Assembly (NCBI RefSeq): GCF_009861525.1
Contig: NZ_WVHL01000001.1
Coordinates: 62,001-126,000, forward strand
DNA from: Pseudomonas sp. LD120
Lineage (GTDB): Bacteria; Pseudomonadota; Gammaproteobacteria; Pseudomonadales; Pseudomonadaceae
Direction: 5' to 3'
Length of the DNA stretch: 64,000 bases
Shown here: in pieces, positions 27,160-36,239 of the stretch
Position numbering within the stretch: the first letter of the stretch is position 1
Layout: each line of letters starts with the position of its first letter
Notes under the pieces: generated by a model
The model's input: the letters and a program-made list of their open reading frames with translations, nothing else
What the model was told of the DNA's origin: nothing
The model's database searches: none
Translations under genes and position numbers: made by a program

Positions 27160-28235
27160 CTTTTGACCCCGCAAGCTACACCGTCCAGTTGAACGATAAG
27201 GTCACGCGCCTGCGTGACCTGCTGGCGCCCTTCGCGGCCCCCGAGCCCCAGGTCTTCGATTCGCCCCTGCAGAACTTTCGCCTGCGGGCCGAGTTCCGCC
27301 TGTGGCGCGAAGCCGGAGAACGTCATTACGCGATGTTCTCCCAGGACGACAAGCGCACGCCGATCCTCATCGAGGAGTTCCCCATCGCCAGCCAGCGCAT
27401 CAACCAGTTGATGCCCCGGCTCAAGGCCGCCTGGCAAGCCAGCAGCGCCCTGAGCCACAAGCTGTTCCAGGTGGAGTTCCTCACCACCCTGGCCGGGGAC
27501 GCGATGATCACCCTGTGCTACCACCGCCCGCTGGACGAGCACTGGCACAAGGCGGCGAGCCAACTGGCCGCCGACCTCAAGGTCAGCGTGATCGGTCGCT
27601 CCAAGGGCAAGCGCGAAGTCATCGGCCAGGACTACGTGGTGGAACAGCTCGAAGTCGGCGGGCGTACCTTCAGCTACCGCCAACCGGAAGGCGCCTTCAC
27701 CCAGCCCAACGGCACGGTGAACCAGAAGATGCTCAACTGGGCCTATGAAGCCCTGGGCGAGCGCCCGGACGACCTGCTGGAACTGTACTGCGGCAACGGC
27801 AACTTTACCCTGCCCCTGGCCACCCGGGTGCGCAAGGTACTGGCCACCGAGATCAGCAAGACCTCGGTCAACGCCGCCTTGAGCAACCTCAGCGAAAACG
27901 CTGTGGATAACGTCACCCTGGTGCGTCTGTCCGCCGAAGAGTTGACCGAAGCCCTGAACGAAGTGCGGCCGTTCCGCCGCCTGCAGGGCGTGGACTTGAA
28001 GAGCTACGAATTCGGCAGCGTGTTCGTCGACCCGCCCCGGGCCGGCATGGACCCGGACACCTGCGAACTGACCCGGCGCTTCGACAACATCCTGTACATC
28101 TCCTGCAACCCGGAAACCCTGGCGGCCAACATCGCCCAGTTGCACGACACCCACCGCATCACCCGCTGCGCGCTGTTCGACCAGTTCCCCTGGACTCACC
28201 ACATGGAGTCCGGGGTCCTGCTGAGCCGCCGCTGA
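27156..28235 (+). CDS. trmA: tRNA (uracil-54-C5)-methyltransferase
   Basis: A 359-residue SAM enzyme that makes ribothymidine at position 54 of tRNA. Key motifs: [14 protein letters not shown] (SAM site), [10 protein letters not shown] and the nucleophile cysteine in [15 protein letters not shown]. TrmA rather than RlmC/RlmD: the N-terminal iron-sulfur/TRAM region is absent and [10 protein letters not shown] begins the RNA-binding part. ATG 27156 overlaps the permease stop (ATGA). A terminator follows 18 bases after the stop. Confidence 0.96.
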   Translation: MTFDPASYTVQLNDKVTRLRDLLAPFAAPEPQVFDSPLQNFRLRAEFRLWREAGERHYAMFSQDDKRTPILIEEFPIASQRINQLMPRLKAAWQASSALSHKLFQVEFLTTLAGDAMITLCYHRPLDEHWHKAASQLAADLKVSVIGRSKGKREVIGQDYVVEQLEVGGRTFSYRQPEGAFTQPNGTVNQKMLNWAYEALGERPDDLLELYCGNGNFTLPLATRVRKVLATEISKTSVNAALSNLSENAVDNVTLVRLSAEELTEALNEVRPFRRLQGVDLKSYEFGSVFVDPPRAGMDPDTCELTRRFDNILYISCNPETLAANIAQLHDTHRITRCALFDQFPWTHHMESGVLLSRR

Positions 28236-28253
28236 TCTGCCCTGCGTCAACCA

Positions 28254-28280
28254 ACAGCCGTCCTCGCGACGGCTGTTTGC
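28254..28280 (+). terminator. Terminator after trmA
   Basis: ACAGCCGTC / GACGGCTGT nine-pair stem with a CTCGC loop and a short TT tail. Confidence 0.75.
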
Positions 28281-28299
28281 ATTCTGCCGCCCGCCCCTG

Positions 28300-28381
28300 C
28301 GTAGGAGCCGGCCTGCCGGCGATGGGGCCCTTGAGACATGCGTCGATCTGGCGGCTGCTCGCTGGCACGCCAGCGCCTACA
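28300..28381. repeat. REP pair (BIME) between trmA and hasA
   Basis: GTAGGAGCCGGCCTGCCGGCGA faces TCGCTGGCACGCCAGCGCCTAC. Typical Pseudomonas REP pair between convergent genes, occupying the place where hasDEF export genes are found in other species. Confidence 0.8.
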
Positions 28382-28469
28382 AGGCCAGGCCCGACGCGCT
28401 CCAGAATGGGTCAGCGCCGCCGCCCTGGCTGTGTAAAACTCGGGCGACGGCGGTGAGTCACGCCGACAC

Positions 28470-29087
28470 TCAGGCGGCCAGAGCCCAATCCAAGGCCATG
28501 CCCGGTACGCCCACCAGGCTGATATCGGCCGCGATTGCGGCAGCCGGGGTGGCGTGGGCAACGCCGGCGGCGGCCAGGTCGTCGAAGGTCGAGTTCAGCG
28601 ACAGGCTGGGGTCGATCGCCTTGAGCAGGGCATCGATCTCGCCGGCCAGGGCCGAGCTGTCGCCACTCATCAGGCCATAGACCACCTTGTGCACTTCGCC
28701 TGCGCGGCCTTCTTCCTTCAGGCTGTCGAGGCCCAGGTTGCTGAAGCTGACTTCCTGGCTGACCAGGGTGTAGGCACTGCCCGAACCACCGGCGAGGGTG
28801 TCGCCCAGGGCGATGGTGTCCACCGAGCCCCACAGGGTGTGGCTTGGCTGGCTGAACAGGGTGTAGTGCAGATCGCCATCGGCCACGAAGGCCGCGTCGC
28901 TGGCGGTGCTCTTGATCGCGTACTGGGTGCCGTCGAACGGGCCCGGGTTGAAACCACCGGTGTTGCTGCCATCCACCACTTCGCCTGGACGGTGGTTGAC
29001 ATCACCGAAGTAGGCCGACCAGTCAGTCAGGTATTGCGCAACAGTGTTACCGCCGTAGGTAGCGCTGTAAGAGATCGAAATGCTCAT
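28470..29087 (-). CDS. hasA: Hemophore HasA
   Basis: A 205-residue secreted haem scavenger, the same length as P. aeruginosa HasAp. The haem ligands His32 (DVNHRPG) and Tyr75 (LHYTLF) and the tyrosine's partner His83 (QPSH) are all at the expected positions. There is no N-terminal signal peptide; the C-terminus (MALDWALAA) is the type I secretion signal. The start follows GGAG. It is the last gene of hasI-hasS-hasR-hasA, 82 bases after hasR. No hasD, hasE or hasF follows, so an ABC exporter from elsewhere must serve it. Confidence 0.96.
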   Translation of the reverse strand: MSISISYSATYGGNTVAQYLTDWSAYFGDVNHRPGEVVDGSNTGGFNPGPFDGTQYAIKSTASDAAFVADGDLHYTLFSQPSHTLWGSVDTIALGDTLAGGSGSAYTLVSQEVSFSNLGLDSLKEEGRAGEVHKVVYGLMSGDSSALAGEIDALLKAIDPSLSLNSTFDDLAAAGVAHATPAAAIAADISLVGVPGMALDWALAA

Positions 29088-29169
29088 GCAAAACTCCAAT
29101 ACATAGGTGGGTCATGGCCGCAGCACGCCAGTGCCTGCTGCGGTTTTGCCCATCAACGGGCAAAAGCGC

Positions 29170-31875
29170 TCAGAACTGATATTCCACACTGCCTTGCAGG
29201 GTCCGCCCGCGGCCGAGGGTGAAGGCCAGGACATCGCCGAGGGGCACCAGGTAGGCGCGGTCGGTGACGTTTTCCATGGCCAGGCGCAGGGTCAGCTCTT
29301 CAGTGGCCCGGTAGCTGCCATACAGGTCGTAGACGGTGTAGGGCTTCCAGTCGGCCGGGTAGACGCCGGTCTGGCTCACGGTCCCGGTCCCCGAACCGGC
29401 GATCGAGTAGCCGGCGCTGTAGCGGGCCCGGGCACCGATATCCAGCTTGCGTTCGAAAAAGCGCGCGCCCAGGGTCAGCGTGCCGCGGTCCATGGGCATG
29501 TGTTCGGCCGAGCCGAGGATCGCGGCGTTGCAGCGGCTCGCGTTGTTGGCGGCCTCATCGGCGCGCATGCCGGTGACAATCGCGCCACGCCCTGTGCCGG
29601 TCTTCACCGGTTGGGTCACCCCTCCCAGCCAGGCGATCTTGGTGCAGAAATCGTTGTCACCGATCATGCGGGTGTAGTTCAACTGGCCGTAGGCGCGGCC
29701 GGCGTCATAGTCGAGCTGGTACTCCACGCCCTTGAAACGGGTGCTGCTGAGGTCGTTGACGTAGGCGCTGTTGCCGATGCCGGGCGAACCGTAGCCGGGG
29801 GGCTGCACGCCCATGGCCATGTAGATGAAGTCGTCGATACGGGTGTCGAAATAGGCCACCTTGATGCCCAGGCGGTCATCGTTGAACCAGAGGTTTTCCT
29901 TGAATACGTTGACCCCCGCTTCCCAGGTGGTGGAGCGCTCCGGCTTGAGAAAAGGGTTGGGGAAGGTGCTCTCCGAGCCGCCACCGTGGGGCCGGCCGCT
30001 GATCATGGTTTCGGTCACCGCCGGTGGCCGCCAGCCCTTGCCATAGCTGGCGAACAGTTGCAGCCACTCGACCCCGGGCTTGACCGACAGGCCGAAGGTC
30101 GGCGAGAAGCGCCCTTCCTGGTTATCGATGTCATAGGCCACCGGCACCGAGACCTGCTGCGGCGTCTTGCCGATCACGAAGGTTCGGGTGTTGATCCCGG
30201 TCTCGCCGCGCAGGCGGTAGCGGTCATAACGCAACCCGGCATTGAGGTTCAGCCAACCGTCGTAGTCGAAGTCCAGCCGCGTGAACAGGCTGCCCAGGGC
30301 CCGGTCGCCCTCGGGAGTCATGCTCGCCGCCGGCGAAGCCTTGAGCGCCGAGCCCTTGGGCACCGGCTGGCTGGCGTCGGGGCGGACCTTGTCGTAGAAG
30401 AACTCCAGGCCGTAATTGGCCTTGAGCGTGGACAGCTCGCCCAGGCTGAAGGTCGAGGTGTTCTGTGCCTGGACGCCATAGGTGTCGGTCTGGTAGGTGA
30501 TCGAGTAGCCGGGACTGCTCCTGCGCTTGAGGGTGCTCTGGTGATTGCGGTTGTCGACGTAATAGAGCTTGGCCGTGAAGTCGATCAACGGGTCGTCCGG
30601 GGTGTAGCTGTAGTCGAGGCTGAAGTTCTGCGATTGCACATCGCTGCTACCGAGCTTCTCCCAGAGCCGATCCTTATTCTCGGTGTTCATCATGTTGGCG
30701 TCGTCGTAGGACACCTGGGTGGTCAGGTAGCTCAGTTGCAGGCGCTGGTCCTGGGGCAGATTGAGCCCCAGTTTGGCCAGACGCGAGCGCATCACCGAAG
30801 CGGAGTAGGCCACCTTGGAGCGCTTCACCCGGTCATTGATCGACGGGTCCATCCAACTGCCGGTGCGCAGTTCGCCGATGCCGCCACGGGTCCCCGGTTT
30901 GTAGTCGCCCAGGTGGCGTTCACTGGCGGCCAGCAGCATGTCCCAGACTTCGGTGCCGACGGCGAAGGCGGAACTGCCGATGAAGTGAGTGCCGTTGCTG
31001 CGCCCGCCCAGGCCGGTGGTCAGGCGGATCCGGCCGCCGATTTCCTGGCCGGGCTTGAGCAGGTCGCGGGCCTCGACGGTGCGAAAGTTGGCGACCCCGC
31101 CGATCACCCCAGCGCCGCCCATGGTCGAGGTCGCGCCCTTCTCCACCACCACTTCGGAGAGCAGTTCGGGGTCGACATAGAGGGTGCCGTTGCGCTGCTG
31201 GTGGCCGCTTTGCTGGTAGTTCTGGCGCATGCCGTCCACCGACATGTTGACCCGACCATAGTCCTGGATGCCGCGGATGTTCACCGACACCCCTGGGTCC
31301 TGCTGGCTGAGCGCCGAATACACGCCAGAAGTTTCCTCCAGCATTTCGGCGGCATGCCGCGGTGGATTGCGATCCAGTTGCTCGCGGCCGACCACGCTCA
31401 CCGAGCGTGGCGCGTTGTATACCCAATCGCTCTGCCGGCCTTCGAGGTCGCCGGAAATCGTGGTGGGGGCCAGGGCCAGGGCGCCATCACGTCCGGTTTC
31501 CACCCGACTCAGGGTCACCTGGCGCTCGCCGTTAAAGCGGTACTCCACCGGCGCATTGCCCAGCAGCCGGGCCAGTCCTTCCTCGGCGCTGTAGCGGCCC
31601 TTGAGTGGCGAGCTGTGCAGGCCATGCAGGCGCAAGCTGTCGAACAGCACCTGTACTCCGGCCTGCTCGGCAAAAGCCAACACCGCACTGCCGAGGGCCT
31701 GGGCGGGAATATCGAAATCCTGTTCAGGTGGTTGCTCAGCGCTCTGCTGGGCTACGCCCACGGGCTCTGCCGCGTGCAACAAACCACCTCCCGCCAACAG
31801 CCCTACTACGCCCAAGTGAATGGCCAGGGCCAGACGACTTGCGGCGTGAATTCCAGTGCGACTGCCTACCCTCAT
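29170..31875 (-). CDS. hasR: TonB-dependent hemophore/haem receptor HasR
   Basis: About 901 residues: a signal peptide (…LALAIHLGVVGLLAGGGLLHAAEP), an STN signalling domain (FDIPAQALGSAVLAFAEQAGVQVLFD), a plug (SVSVVGREQLDRNPPRHAAEMLEETSGVY) and a 22-strand barrel ending VEYQF. It takes haem from HasA and signals through HasS and HasI. ATG 31875 (MRVGSRTG) is preferred because CAGGAATCAGGAAC precedes it; an upstream ATG at 31920 lies inside a Fur-like box and would add 15 residues that do not look like a signal peptide. Confidence 0.95.
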   Translation of the reverse strand: MRVGSRTGIHAASRLALAIHLGVVGLLAGGGLLHAAEPVGVAQQSAEQPPEQDFDIPAQALGSAVLAFAEQAGVQVLFDSLRLHGLHSSPLKGRYSAEEGLARLLGNAPVEYRFNGERQVTLSRVETGRDGALALAPTTISGDLEGRQSDWVYNAPRSVSVVGREQLDRNPPRHAAEMLEETSGVYSALSQQDPGVSVNIRGIQDYGRVNMSVDGMRQNYQQSGHQQRNGTLYVDPELLSEVVVEKGATSTMGGAGVIGGVANFRTVEARDLLKPGQEIGGRIRLTTGLGGRSNGTHFIGSSAFAVGTEVWDMLLAASERHLGDYKPGTRGGIGELRTGSWMDPSINDRVKRSKVAYSASVMRSRLAKLGLNLPQDQRLQLSYLTTQVSYDDANMMNTENKDRLWEKLGSSDVQSQNFSLDYSYTPDDPLIDFTAKLYYVDNRNHQSTLKRRSSPGYSITYQTDTYGVQAQNTSTFSLGELSTLKANYGLEFFYDKVRPDASQPVPKGSALKASPAASMTPEGDRALGSLFTRLDFDYDGWLNLNAGLRYDRYRLRGETGINTRTFVIGKTPQQVSVPVAYDIDNQEGRFSPTFGLSVKPGVEWLQLFASYGKGWRPPAVTETMISGRPHGGGSESTFPNPFLKPERSTTWEAGVNVFKENLWFNDDRLGIKVAYFDTRIDDFIYMAMGVQPPGYGSPGIGNSAYVNDLSSTRFKGVEYQLDYDAGRAYGQLNYTRMIGDNDFCTKIAWLGGVTQPVKTGTGRGAIVTGMRADEAANNASRCNAAILGSAEHMPMDRGTLTLGARFFERKLDIGARARYSAGYSIAGSGTGTVSQTGVYPADWKPYTVYDLYGSYRATEELTLRLAMENVTDRAYLVPLGDVLAFTLGRGRTLQGSVEYQF

Positions 31876-31910
31876 GTTCCTGATTCCTGCGCTGGCTACT
31901 TTTAGTGCAT

Positions 31911-31929
31911 GCGAATGCATCTCAATTAG
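31911..31929. promoter_or_regulatory. Possible Fur box before hasR
   Basis: CTAATTGAGATGCATTCGC (minus strand) matches about 10 of 19 positions of the Fur consensus, in the hasS-hasR gap. Weak alone, but plausible given the pathway. Confidence 0.4.
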
Positions 31930-32006
31930 CTAGACGTGCCAGGCAGGAAAACTCAGTAAGGTTTTTCCGATTATTTTTCGCCGAAGGTAAAAAAGGCCCA
32001 CCGGCC

Positions 32007-33020
32007 TCAATAAATCAGGCTGACGCCGGCCAGGTCGAAACGCTGCACCTGCAACTCCTGGGTGAGAGTGGCCAGGGCCGCATCGAGCATATCCAGACGG
32101 AATACACCGCTGACCTGACGCTGGGCCAGGGCACTGTTGGCCAGCACCACTCGCCCGGATCGATAGCGATTGAGGCGCTCCACTACCGCGCTCAGGGGCT
32201 GGCGGTCGAACACCAGGACCCCGCGCCGCCAACTGGTGGCGCGCTGCAGATCGAGCCCATCAAGTGCCACCACCCCCGACTGCGAGTCATAGCGCACGCT
32301 CTGCCCCTCTTGCAGAACCCGCTCGGAAACGCCGCGTTGCGCCGGGGCATCCAGGCTCACGGCGACACTGTGCTGCAACACCCCAACCCAGGCTTGTTGA
32401 TCGCTCTCGCGCCCGACCACAAAACGGGTGCCCAGGGCTCGGGTCTGGCCGCTGGCGCTGTGCACGATGAAAGGTCGTTTCTCTTCACCGACCATGGGCG
32501 CCACATCAAACACGGCGGAGCCGGCCAGCAATTGGATCTGGCGCTTGTCGCCGCTGTAGTCCAGGCGAATGGCGCTGCCCGAATCCAGCTCCACTTGGCT
32601 GCCATCGGCCAGTTGCACGGTGCGCACCTCGCCCTTGCCGGTCTGGTAGTCAGCCTGCAGGTACAGCAGTGCCTGCGGCCCTTGCAGCCAGCCCAGGGCC
32701 ACCGCCAGAACCAGCATGGCCGCACTGGCGACCCGCACCAGCCGGCGTCGACGGCGCGGGCGCTGTATTGTCGCCGCAGGCCGTTCCACCTGGCGTCGTG
32801 GTGGGGCAGTGGCCGCCAGCTCGGGGTCCAGGCGCAGCTCGCCCAGGGCCTCCCAGGTCTGCCGGGCAAACACCAGGGCCTGGGGATGACGCGGGTCGGC
32901 GGCCTGCCACTGGGCAAGCTGCGCCTGCTCGGTGGCGCTCAGGCCTCCCGCGTGCAAACGCACCGCCCAATCGGCGGCGGCCTCGGTGATACTGCGCTCT
33001 TGCGGACCCTGGCTATTCAC
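32007..33020 (-). CDS. hasS: FecR-type anti-sigma factor HasS
   Basis: A 337-residue single-pass regulator: a cytoplasmic FecR_N domain (EAAADWAVRLHAGGLSATEQAQLAQWQAADPRHPQA), a basic stretch, a transmembrane helix (about residues 93-113), and a periplasmic FecR domain (VRTVQLADGSQVELDSGSAIRLDY … VLQEGQSVRYD) that contacts the STN domain of HasR. It holds HasI inactive until haem-loaded HasA occupies HasR. It lies 63 bases after hasI. Confidence 0.92.
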   Translation of the reverse strand: MNSQGPQERSITEAAADWAVRLHAGGLSATEQAQLAQWQAADPRHPQALVFARQTWEALGELRLDPELAATAPPRRQVERPAATIQRPRRRRRLVRVASAAMLVLAVALGWLQGPQALLYLQADYQTGKGEVRTVQLADGSQVELDSGSAIRLDYSGDKRQIQLLAGSAVFDVAPMVGEEKRPFIVHSASGQTRALGTRFVVGRESDQQAWVGVLQHSVAVSLDAPAQRGVSERVLQEGQSVRYDSQSGVVALDGLDLQRATSWRRGVLVFDRQPLSAVVERLNRYRSGRVVLANSALAQRQVSGVFRLDMLDAALATLTQELQVQRFDLAGVSLIY

Positions 33021-33083
33021 GTGTGAATCTCGATTTCTCGTTATATATAAGCAGTGACGTCTGGCCCCGACTTTTACCGTAAC

Positions 33084-33605
33084 TCACTGGTCAACCGGCC
33101 GACCGTCGGTAGCCTGCAGGCGTTGCATCACATAAGCCAGCGCCCGGGACAGGTGCTTTTGCACCGAGCTATCGGAAATGTTCAGGTGCCGGGCCACCTC
33201 GGCGTGGGTCATGCCTTCGATACGGTTCAGGCGGAAGATTTCCTGAGTGCGCGCAGGCAGCTCCGTGATCGCCTGTTTCAGTGCCTTGCGCTGTTGTTGC
33301 GCCATCGCCTGAGCCTCCAACCCGGCCGCCTCATCCTCGATGTCGGTCAGTACTTCATGGGGCACGGTCTGTGTCTTGCGCCGCGCCTCCTGACGTACAT
33401 GGTCGATCAGCAGGTTGTTCGCCGTGCGGTAGAGATAGCCCTGGGAGTTGTCGATCCGCTCACCGCGCGTTTGCTCGGCCAGCCGCAGAAAACTCTCCTG
33501 CACCAGATCTGCGGCCAACTGCGGGTCCCGTACCTTGCGCGCCAGGTACCCACGCAAGGTCGCGGCATGCTTGAGAAACAGTCCCTTGAGATCCACATCC
33601 GACAA
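33084..33605 (-). CDS. hasI: ECF sigma factor HasI
   Basis: About 173 residues with region 2 (LVQESFLRLAEQ, GYLYRTANNLLIDHVRQEARR) and region 4 (LPARTQEIFRLNRIEGMTHAEVARHLNISDSSVQKHLSRAL) of the FecI/iron-uptake ECF class. It drives hasR-hasA transcription when haem is sensed. The TTG at 33605 (MSDVDLKGLF) is preferred because AGGGAG lies 5 bases upstream; ATGs at 33623 and 33641 lack ribosome-binding sites. A good Fur box just upstream fits iron-controlled expression. Confidence 0.9.
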   Translation of the reverse strand: MSDVDLKGLFLKHAATLRGYLARKVRDPQLAADLVQESFLRLAEQTRGERIDNSQGYLYRTANNLLIDHVRQEARRKTQTVPHEVLTDIEDEAAGLEAQAMAQQQRKALKQAITELPARTQEIFRLNRIEGMTHAEVARHLNISDSSVQKHLSRALAYVMQRLQATDGRPVDQ

Positions 33606-33654
33606 ACCGACTCCCTGGAACATGAAGGAAATTGCCGGCATCTTACGGCCAGTC

Positions 33655-33673
33655 GAGAATGACTTTCAATTGA
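33655..33673. promoter_or_regulatory. Fur box upstream of hasI
   Basis: TCAATTGAAAGTCATTCTC (minus strand) matches 12 of 19 positions of the Fur consensus and lies 50 bases before the hasI start. Iron-replete Fur would silence the sigma factor and with it the whole has system. Confidence 0.65.
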
Positions 33674-33726
33674 TATCAGTATTCATTAGCGATCGCTTGC
33701 ACCGGCTGCCAGCCGCTTTCCAGGAC

Positions 33727-34173
33727 CTAGGCTGGCACCTCGACCTTGCGCGGCCGGCCGCCCTTCTTGCCGTTCAGGCGTGCCGCCCGAGCCTTGGCCG
33801 CGCTGCTTTGCCGACCGTTACGGGAGGCGACCAACTGGGTCGCCAGTTTCATCAGCGGCTCGCTGGCGGACAGCAGCCCGACAATCGACACCTGCAGGTC
33901 CAGGGCCTCATGACACACCGCCGTGGCGGAAAAGCCCAACTGCAGTTGCTGCAATGGGGTGTCGCTCAGCGCCGCCAGCTCCGGATAGTTGTCCACCGGC
34001 AAATGAATCGAGCTGCCATCGGCAAAGCCCAGGCACAGGCACCCGGCCGCATAGCTCAAGGTACTGACTGGCAAACCCGCGTCGTGACGCGCCTCACCGC
34101 GTTCGACCGCTTGATCCAGCTGCTCCTGGGTCAAGGGCACATCGACGGGCACCGCTGCCTTGACGACTTTCAT
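33727..34173 (-). CDS. DUF2442-domain protein with AT-hook-like tail
   Basis: 148 residues. The central part (GCLCLGFADGSSIHLPVDNYPELAALSDTPLQQLQLG … LDLQVSIVGLLS) resembles DUF2442. The C-terminus is basic and contains KKGGRPRK, an AT-hook-type GRP core, suggesting DNA binding. Its ATG overlaps the stop of the DUF4160-like gene (ATGA), so the two are made together. DUF4160/DUF2442 pairs recur in bacteria in toxin-antitoxin-like arrangements; by analogy this would be the DNA-binding regulator/antitoxin. No function is demonstrated. Confidence 0.7.
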   Translation of the reverse strand: MKVVKAAVPVDVPLTQEQLDQAVERGEARHDAGLPVSTLSYAAGCLCLGFADGSSIHLPVDNYPELAALSDTPLQQLQLGFSATAVCHEALDLQVSIVGLLSASEPLMKLATQLVASRNGRQSSAAKARAARLNGKKGGRPRKVEVPA

Positions 34174-34592
34174 AGTTCGATCTCCACTCCTTGCGCCGCA
34201 CCCACCAGGGTCAGGCGAGTCAGGTTTCGTTGTTCCTCGTAGTGCGCTGACTCGATCAGGTACACCCTGCAGCCGGCGCTTGAACCTTCCACCACAGCGT
34301 TCGCTTGCCAATCCCACAACTGCTGCTCAAGACACAAGGTGCGCAGTTTGCTCCACCAGATACGCCGAGCCAGATGCACCCGTTGCTTCAAGGCCTGGCG
34401 CAAGCCTTCAAGGACTGCCAGTGCCGGGCGACGGCCATGGGGGACAACGTCCCAGAGCTCGACACCGTTGTGCCAGAAGCTGAAGCGAAAACGGGCACTC
34501 CAACGACCGCCATCCACATGCACATGGGGTGGGCAATGTTCGTCACGCAACATGACGACGACCGCATAGCCCTTGTAAACGAACACTTTCAT
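34170..34592 (-). CDS. DUF4160-domain protein, first gene of a coupled pair
   Basis: 140 residues. The N-terminal part (VFVYKGYAVVVMLRDEHCPPHVHVDGGRWSARFRF) has the PPHxHV pattern of DUF4160. The rest (LRQALKQRVHLARRIWWSKLRTLC …) is helical and longer than the usual domain. It overlaps the DUF2442 gene by four bases. GGATGGG precedes ATG 34592, and two palindromes lie directly upstream. Toxin-like role inferred only from the arrangement. Confidence 0.65.
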   Translation of the reverse strand: MKVFVYKGYAVVVMLRDEHCPPHVHVDGGRWSARFRFSFWHNGVELWDVVPHGRRPALAVLEGLRQALKQRVHLARRIWWSKLRTLCLEQQLWDWQANAVVEGSSAGCRVYLIESAHYEEQRNLTRLTLVGAAQGVEIEL

Positions 34593-34593
34593 G

Positions 34594-34630
34594 CTAACCC
34601 ATCCGTTAGGTTATTGAGTCCAAAGACTCA
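34594..34630. promoter_or_regulatory. Two palindromes upstream of the DUF4160-DUF2442 pair
   Basis: CTAAC-CCATCC-GTTAG (34594-34609) overlaps the ribosome-binding site, and TGAGTC-CAAA-GACTCA (34615-34630) lies just before it. They are candidate autoregulatory operators. The remaining intergenic DNA to aroQ holds the two quinate-regulon motifs. Confidence 0.5.
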
Positions 34631-34790
34631 TGTTTCCATGATTAATCCGACCACCGGCCTGAAAGGGCAGCAGTGAGGTGACCTGCTTGAGGTTAGTCCC
34701 GGAGAAGGTCAGGAAGGCCTCCGGGCAGCCGCCAAGTCGTCAGCATTTATTGCCGGACAAGGCCTCGCCACGGCCATCGCCAATAACAGC

Positions 34791-34805
34791 GTTCGGTTAT
34801 CGAAC
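34791..34805. promoter_or_regulatory. GTTCG-N5-CGAAC operator, copy 1 (aroQ)
   Basis: GTTCGGTTATCGAAC. It shares its palindromic arms and central TTAT with the copies at 39472 and 45896. Proposed binding site of the IclR regulator encoded at 46388-47167, because IclR proteins such as PcaR use very similar sequences (GTTCGATAATC...). Confidence 0.65.
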
Positions 34806-34855
34806 ACTTAATCAGCCTTCCCGGGTTCCGCTCTCGGCCATCAATTGACCAAATT

Positions 34856-34868
34856 AACCAGTTAGTAC
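34856..34868. promoter_or_regulatory. AACCAGTTAGTAC motif upstream of aroQ
   Basis: It shares the 11-mer AACCAGTTAGT with the quiC1 upstream region (39456-39466); each copy carries one half of a GTAC-flanked palindrome. Candidate TetR operator. Confidence 0.5.
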
Positions 34869-34933
34869 AATTTACCTCCCCAGTGCCTCGTACCCTCTCC
34901 CGAGGCTGACAATAACAACGGAGATCTACCCCC

Positions 34934-35383
34934 ATGCGTCCTATCGTTCTGGTGCTTAACGGCCCGAACCTGAACCTGCTCGGCAGCCGTGAACCGGCCA
35001 CTTACGGCCACGAGACCCTGGCCGATGTCTCGGCCTTGTGCGGCCGTGCCGCCGAGGAATTGGGCCTGGTCGTGGAGTTTCGCCAGACCAACCACGAAGG
35101 CGAATTGCTCGACTGGATCCACGCCGCCCGCGGGCGCTGCGCCGGCATCGTGATCAACCCCGCCGCCTGGACCCACACCTCGGTGGCGATCCGCGATGCG
35201 CTGGTGGCCAGTGAACTGCCGGTGATCGAAGTGCACCTGTCCAACGTCCACGCCCGCGAACCGTTCCGCCATCACTCCTTTGTCTCGGGTATTGCCCTGG
35301 CGGTGATGTGCGGCTTTGGCAGCCACGGCTATCGCCTGGCGCTGGAACACTTCAGCCTGCGGTTCAAGGAGCAAGGTCTATGA
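34934..35383 (+). CDS. aroQ: Type II 3-dehydroquinate dehydratase
   Basis: A 149-residue dodecameric-type dehydroquinase. Catalytic tyrosine is in [13 protein letters not shown], the [11 protein letters not shown] motif is intact, and histidine/arginine are in [18 protein letters not shown]. It converts 3-dehydroquinate to 3-dehydroshikimate. Its coupling to a shikimate/quinate dehydrogenase (ATGA overlap) and the operators upstream point to a catabolic paralog for quinate growth rather than the housekeeping aroQ, which in Pseudomonas lies next to accB. Confidence 0.93.
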   Translation: MRPIVLVLNGPNLNLLGSREPATYGHETLADVSALCGRAAEELGLVVEFRQTNHEGELLDWIHAARGRCAGIVINPAAWTHTSVAIRDALVASELPVIEVHLSNVHAREPFRHHSFVSGIALAVMCGFGSHGYRLALEHFSLRFKEQGL

Positions 35384-36234
35384 CAGGCCATACAGGCGTA
35401 CTCGCCGGACTGATCGGCGCCGGCATCCAGGCTTCACGCACCCCGGCCCTGCATGAACACGAAGGCGACGCGCAAAACCTGCGCTACCTGTACCGGCTGA
35501 TCGACCTGGACCAGTTGGGGCTCGACAGCAGCGCCCTGCCCGACCTGCTCCAAGCCGCCGAACGGATGAACTTCACCGGCCTGAACATCACCTTTCCCTG
35601 CAAGCAGAGCATCTTGCCGCTGCTGGACGAGTTGTCCCCGGAAGCTCGCGGCATTGGCGCGGTCAACACCGTGGTGCTCAAGGACGGCAAGCGGATCGGC
35701 CACAACACCGACTGCCTGGGGTTTGCCGAAGGGTTCCGGCGTGGCCTGCATGGCGTGAGCAGACGGCGCGTGGTGCAGATGGGGGCCGGCGGCGCCGGCG
35801 CGGCAGTGGCCCACGCCCTGCTCAGTGAGGGTGTGGAGCAACTGAGCATTTTCGATGTGGAAAACCAGCGGGCGCAGAGCCTGGCGGACAACCTCAACCA
35901 GCATTTCGGCGCCGCTCGGGCTAAGGCCGGTGGCGACCTGCCCAGCACCCTGGCGAGCGCCGACGGCCTGGTGAACACCACGCCCATGGGCATGGCCAAG
36001 CTGCCGGGCACGCCGGTGCCGGTGGAACTGCTGCGGGCGCAGCTGTGGGTGGCCGAGATCGTCTACTTCCCGCTGGAAACCGAGCTACTACGCAATGCCC
36101 GCGCCCTGGGTTGCCGAACCCTGGACGGCGGCACCATGGCGGTGTTCCAGGCGGTCAAGGCGTTCGAGCTGTTCAGCGGTCAGAGCGCCAACCCGCAACG
36201 GATGCTGGCGCACTTCCACAGCATGAATGGCTGA
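35380..36234 (+). CDS. Shikimate/quinate 5-dehydrogenase (catabolic AroE paralog)
   Basis: 284 residues. The substrate lysine is in [13 protein letters not shown], the catalytic aspartate in GHNTDCLGF, and the NAD(P) loop is GAGGAGAAV. The lack of a basic NADP-binding cluster after strand 2 ([14 protein letters not shown] has an acidic residue) fits NAD preference, as expected for the catabolic direction: quinate or shikimate to their 3-dehydro forms. Its ATG overlaps the aroQ stop. It works with aroQ and quiC1 in quinate/shikimate breakdown. Confidence 0.9.
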   Translation: MTGHTGVLAGLIGAGIQASRTPALHEHEGDAQNLRYLYRLIDLDQLGLDSSALPDLLQAAERMNFTGLNITFPCKQSILPLLDELSPEARGIGAVNTVVLKDGKRIGHNTDCLGFAEGFRRGLHGVSRRRVVQMGAGGAGAAVAHALLSEGVEQLSIFDVENQRAQSLADNLNQHFGAARAKAGGDLPSTLASADGLVNTTPMGMAKLPGTPVPVELLRAQLWVAEIVYFPLETELLRNARALGCRTLDGGTMAVFQAVKAFELFSGQSANPQRMLAHFHSMNG

Positions 36235-36239
36235 AATAC

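Noticed and set aside
29107..31905. 932-codon open frame antisense to hasR
   Set aside because: Mirror frame of a well-conserved TonB receptor; composition is typical of antisense reading of GC-rich DNA.
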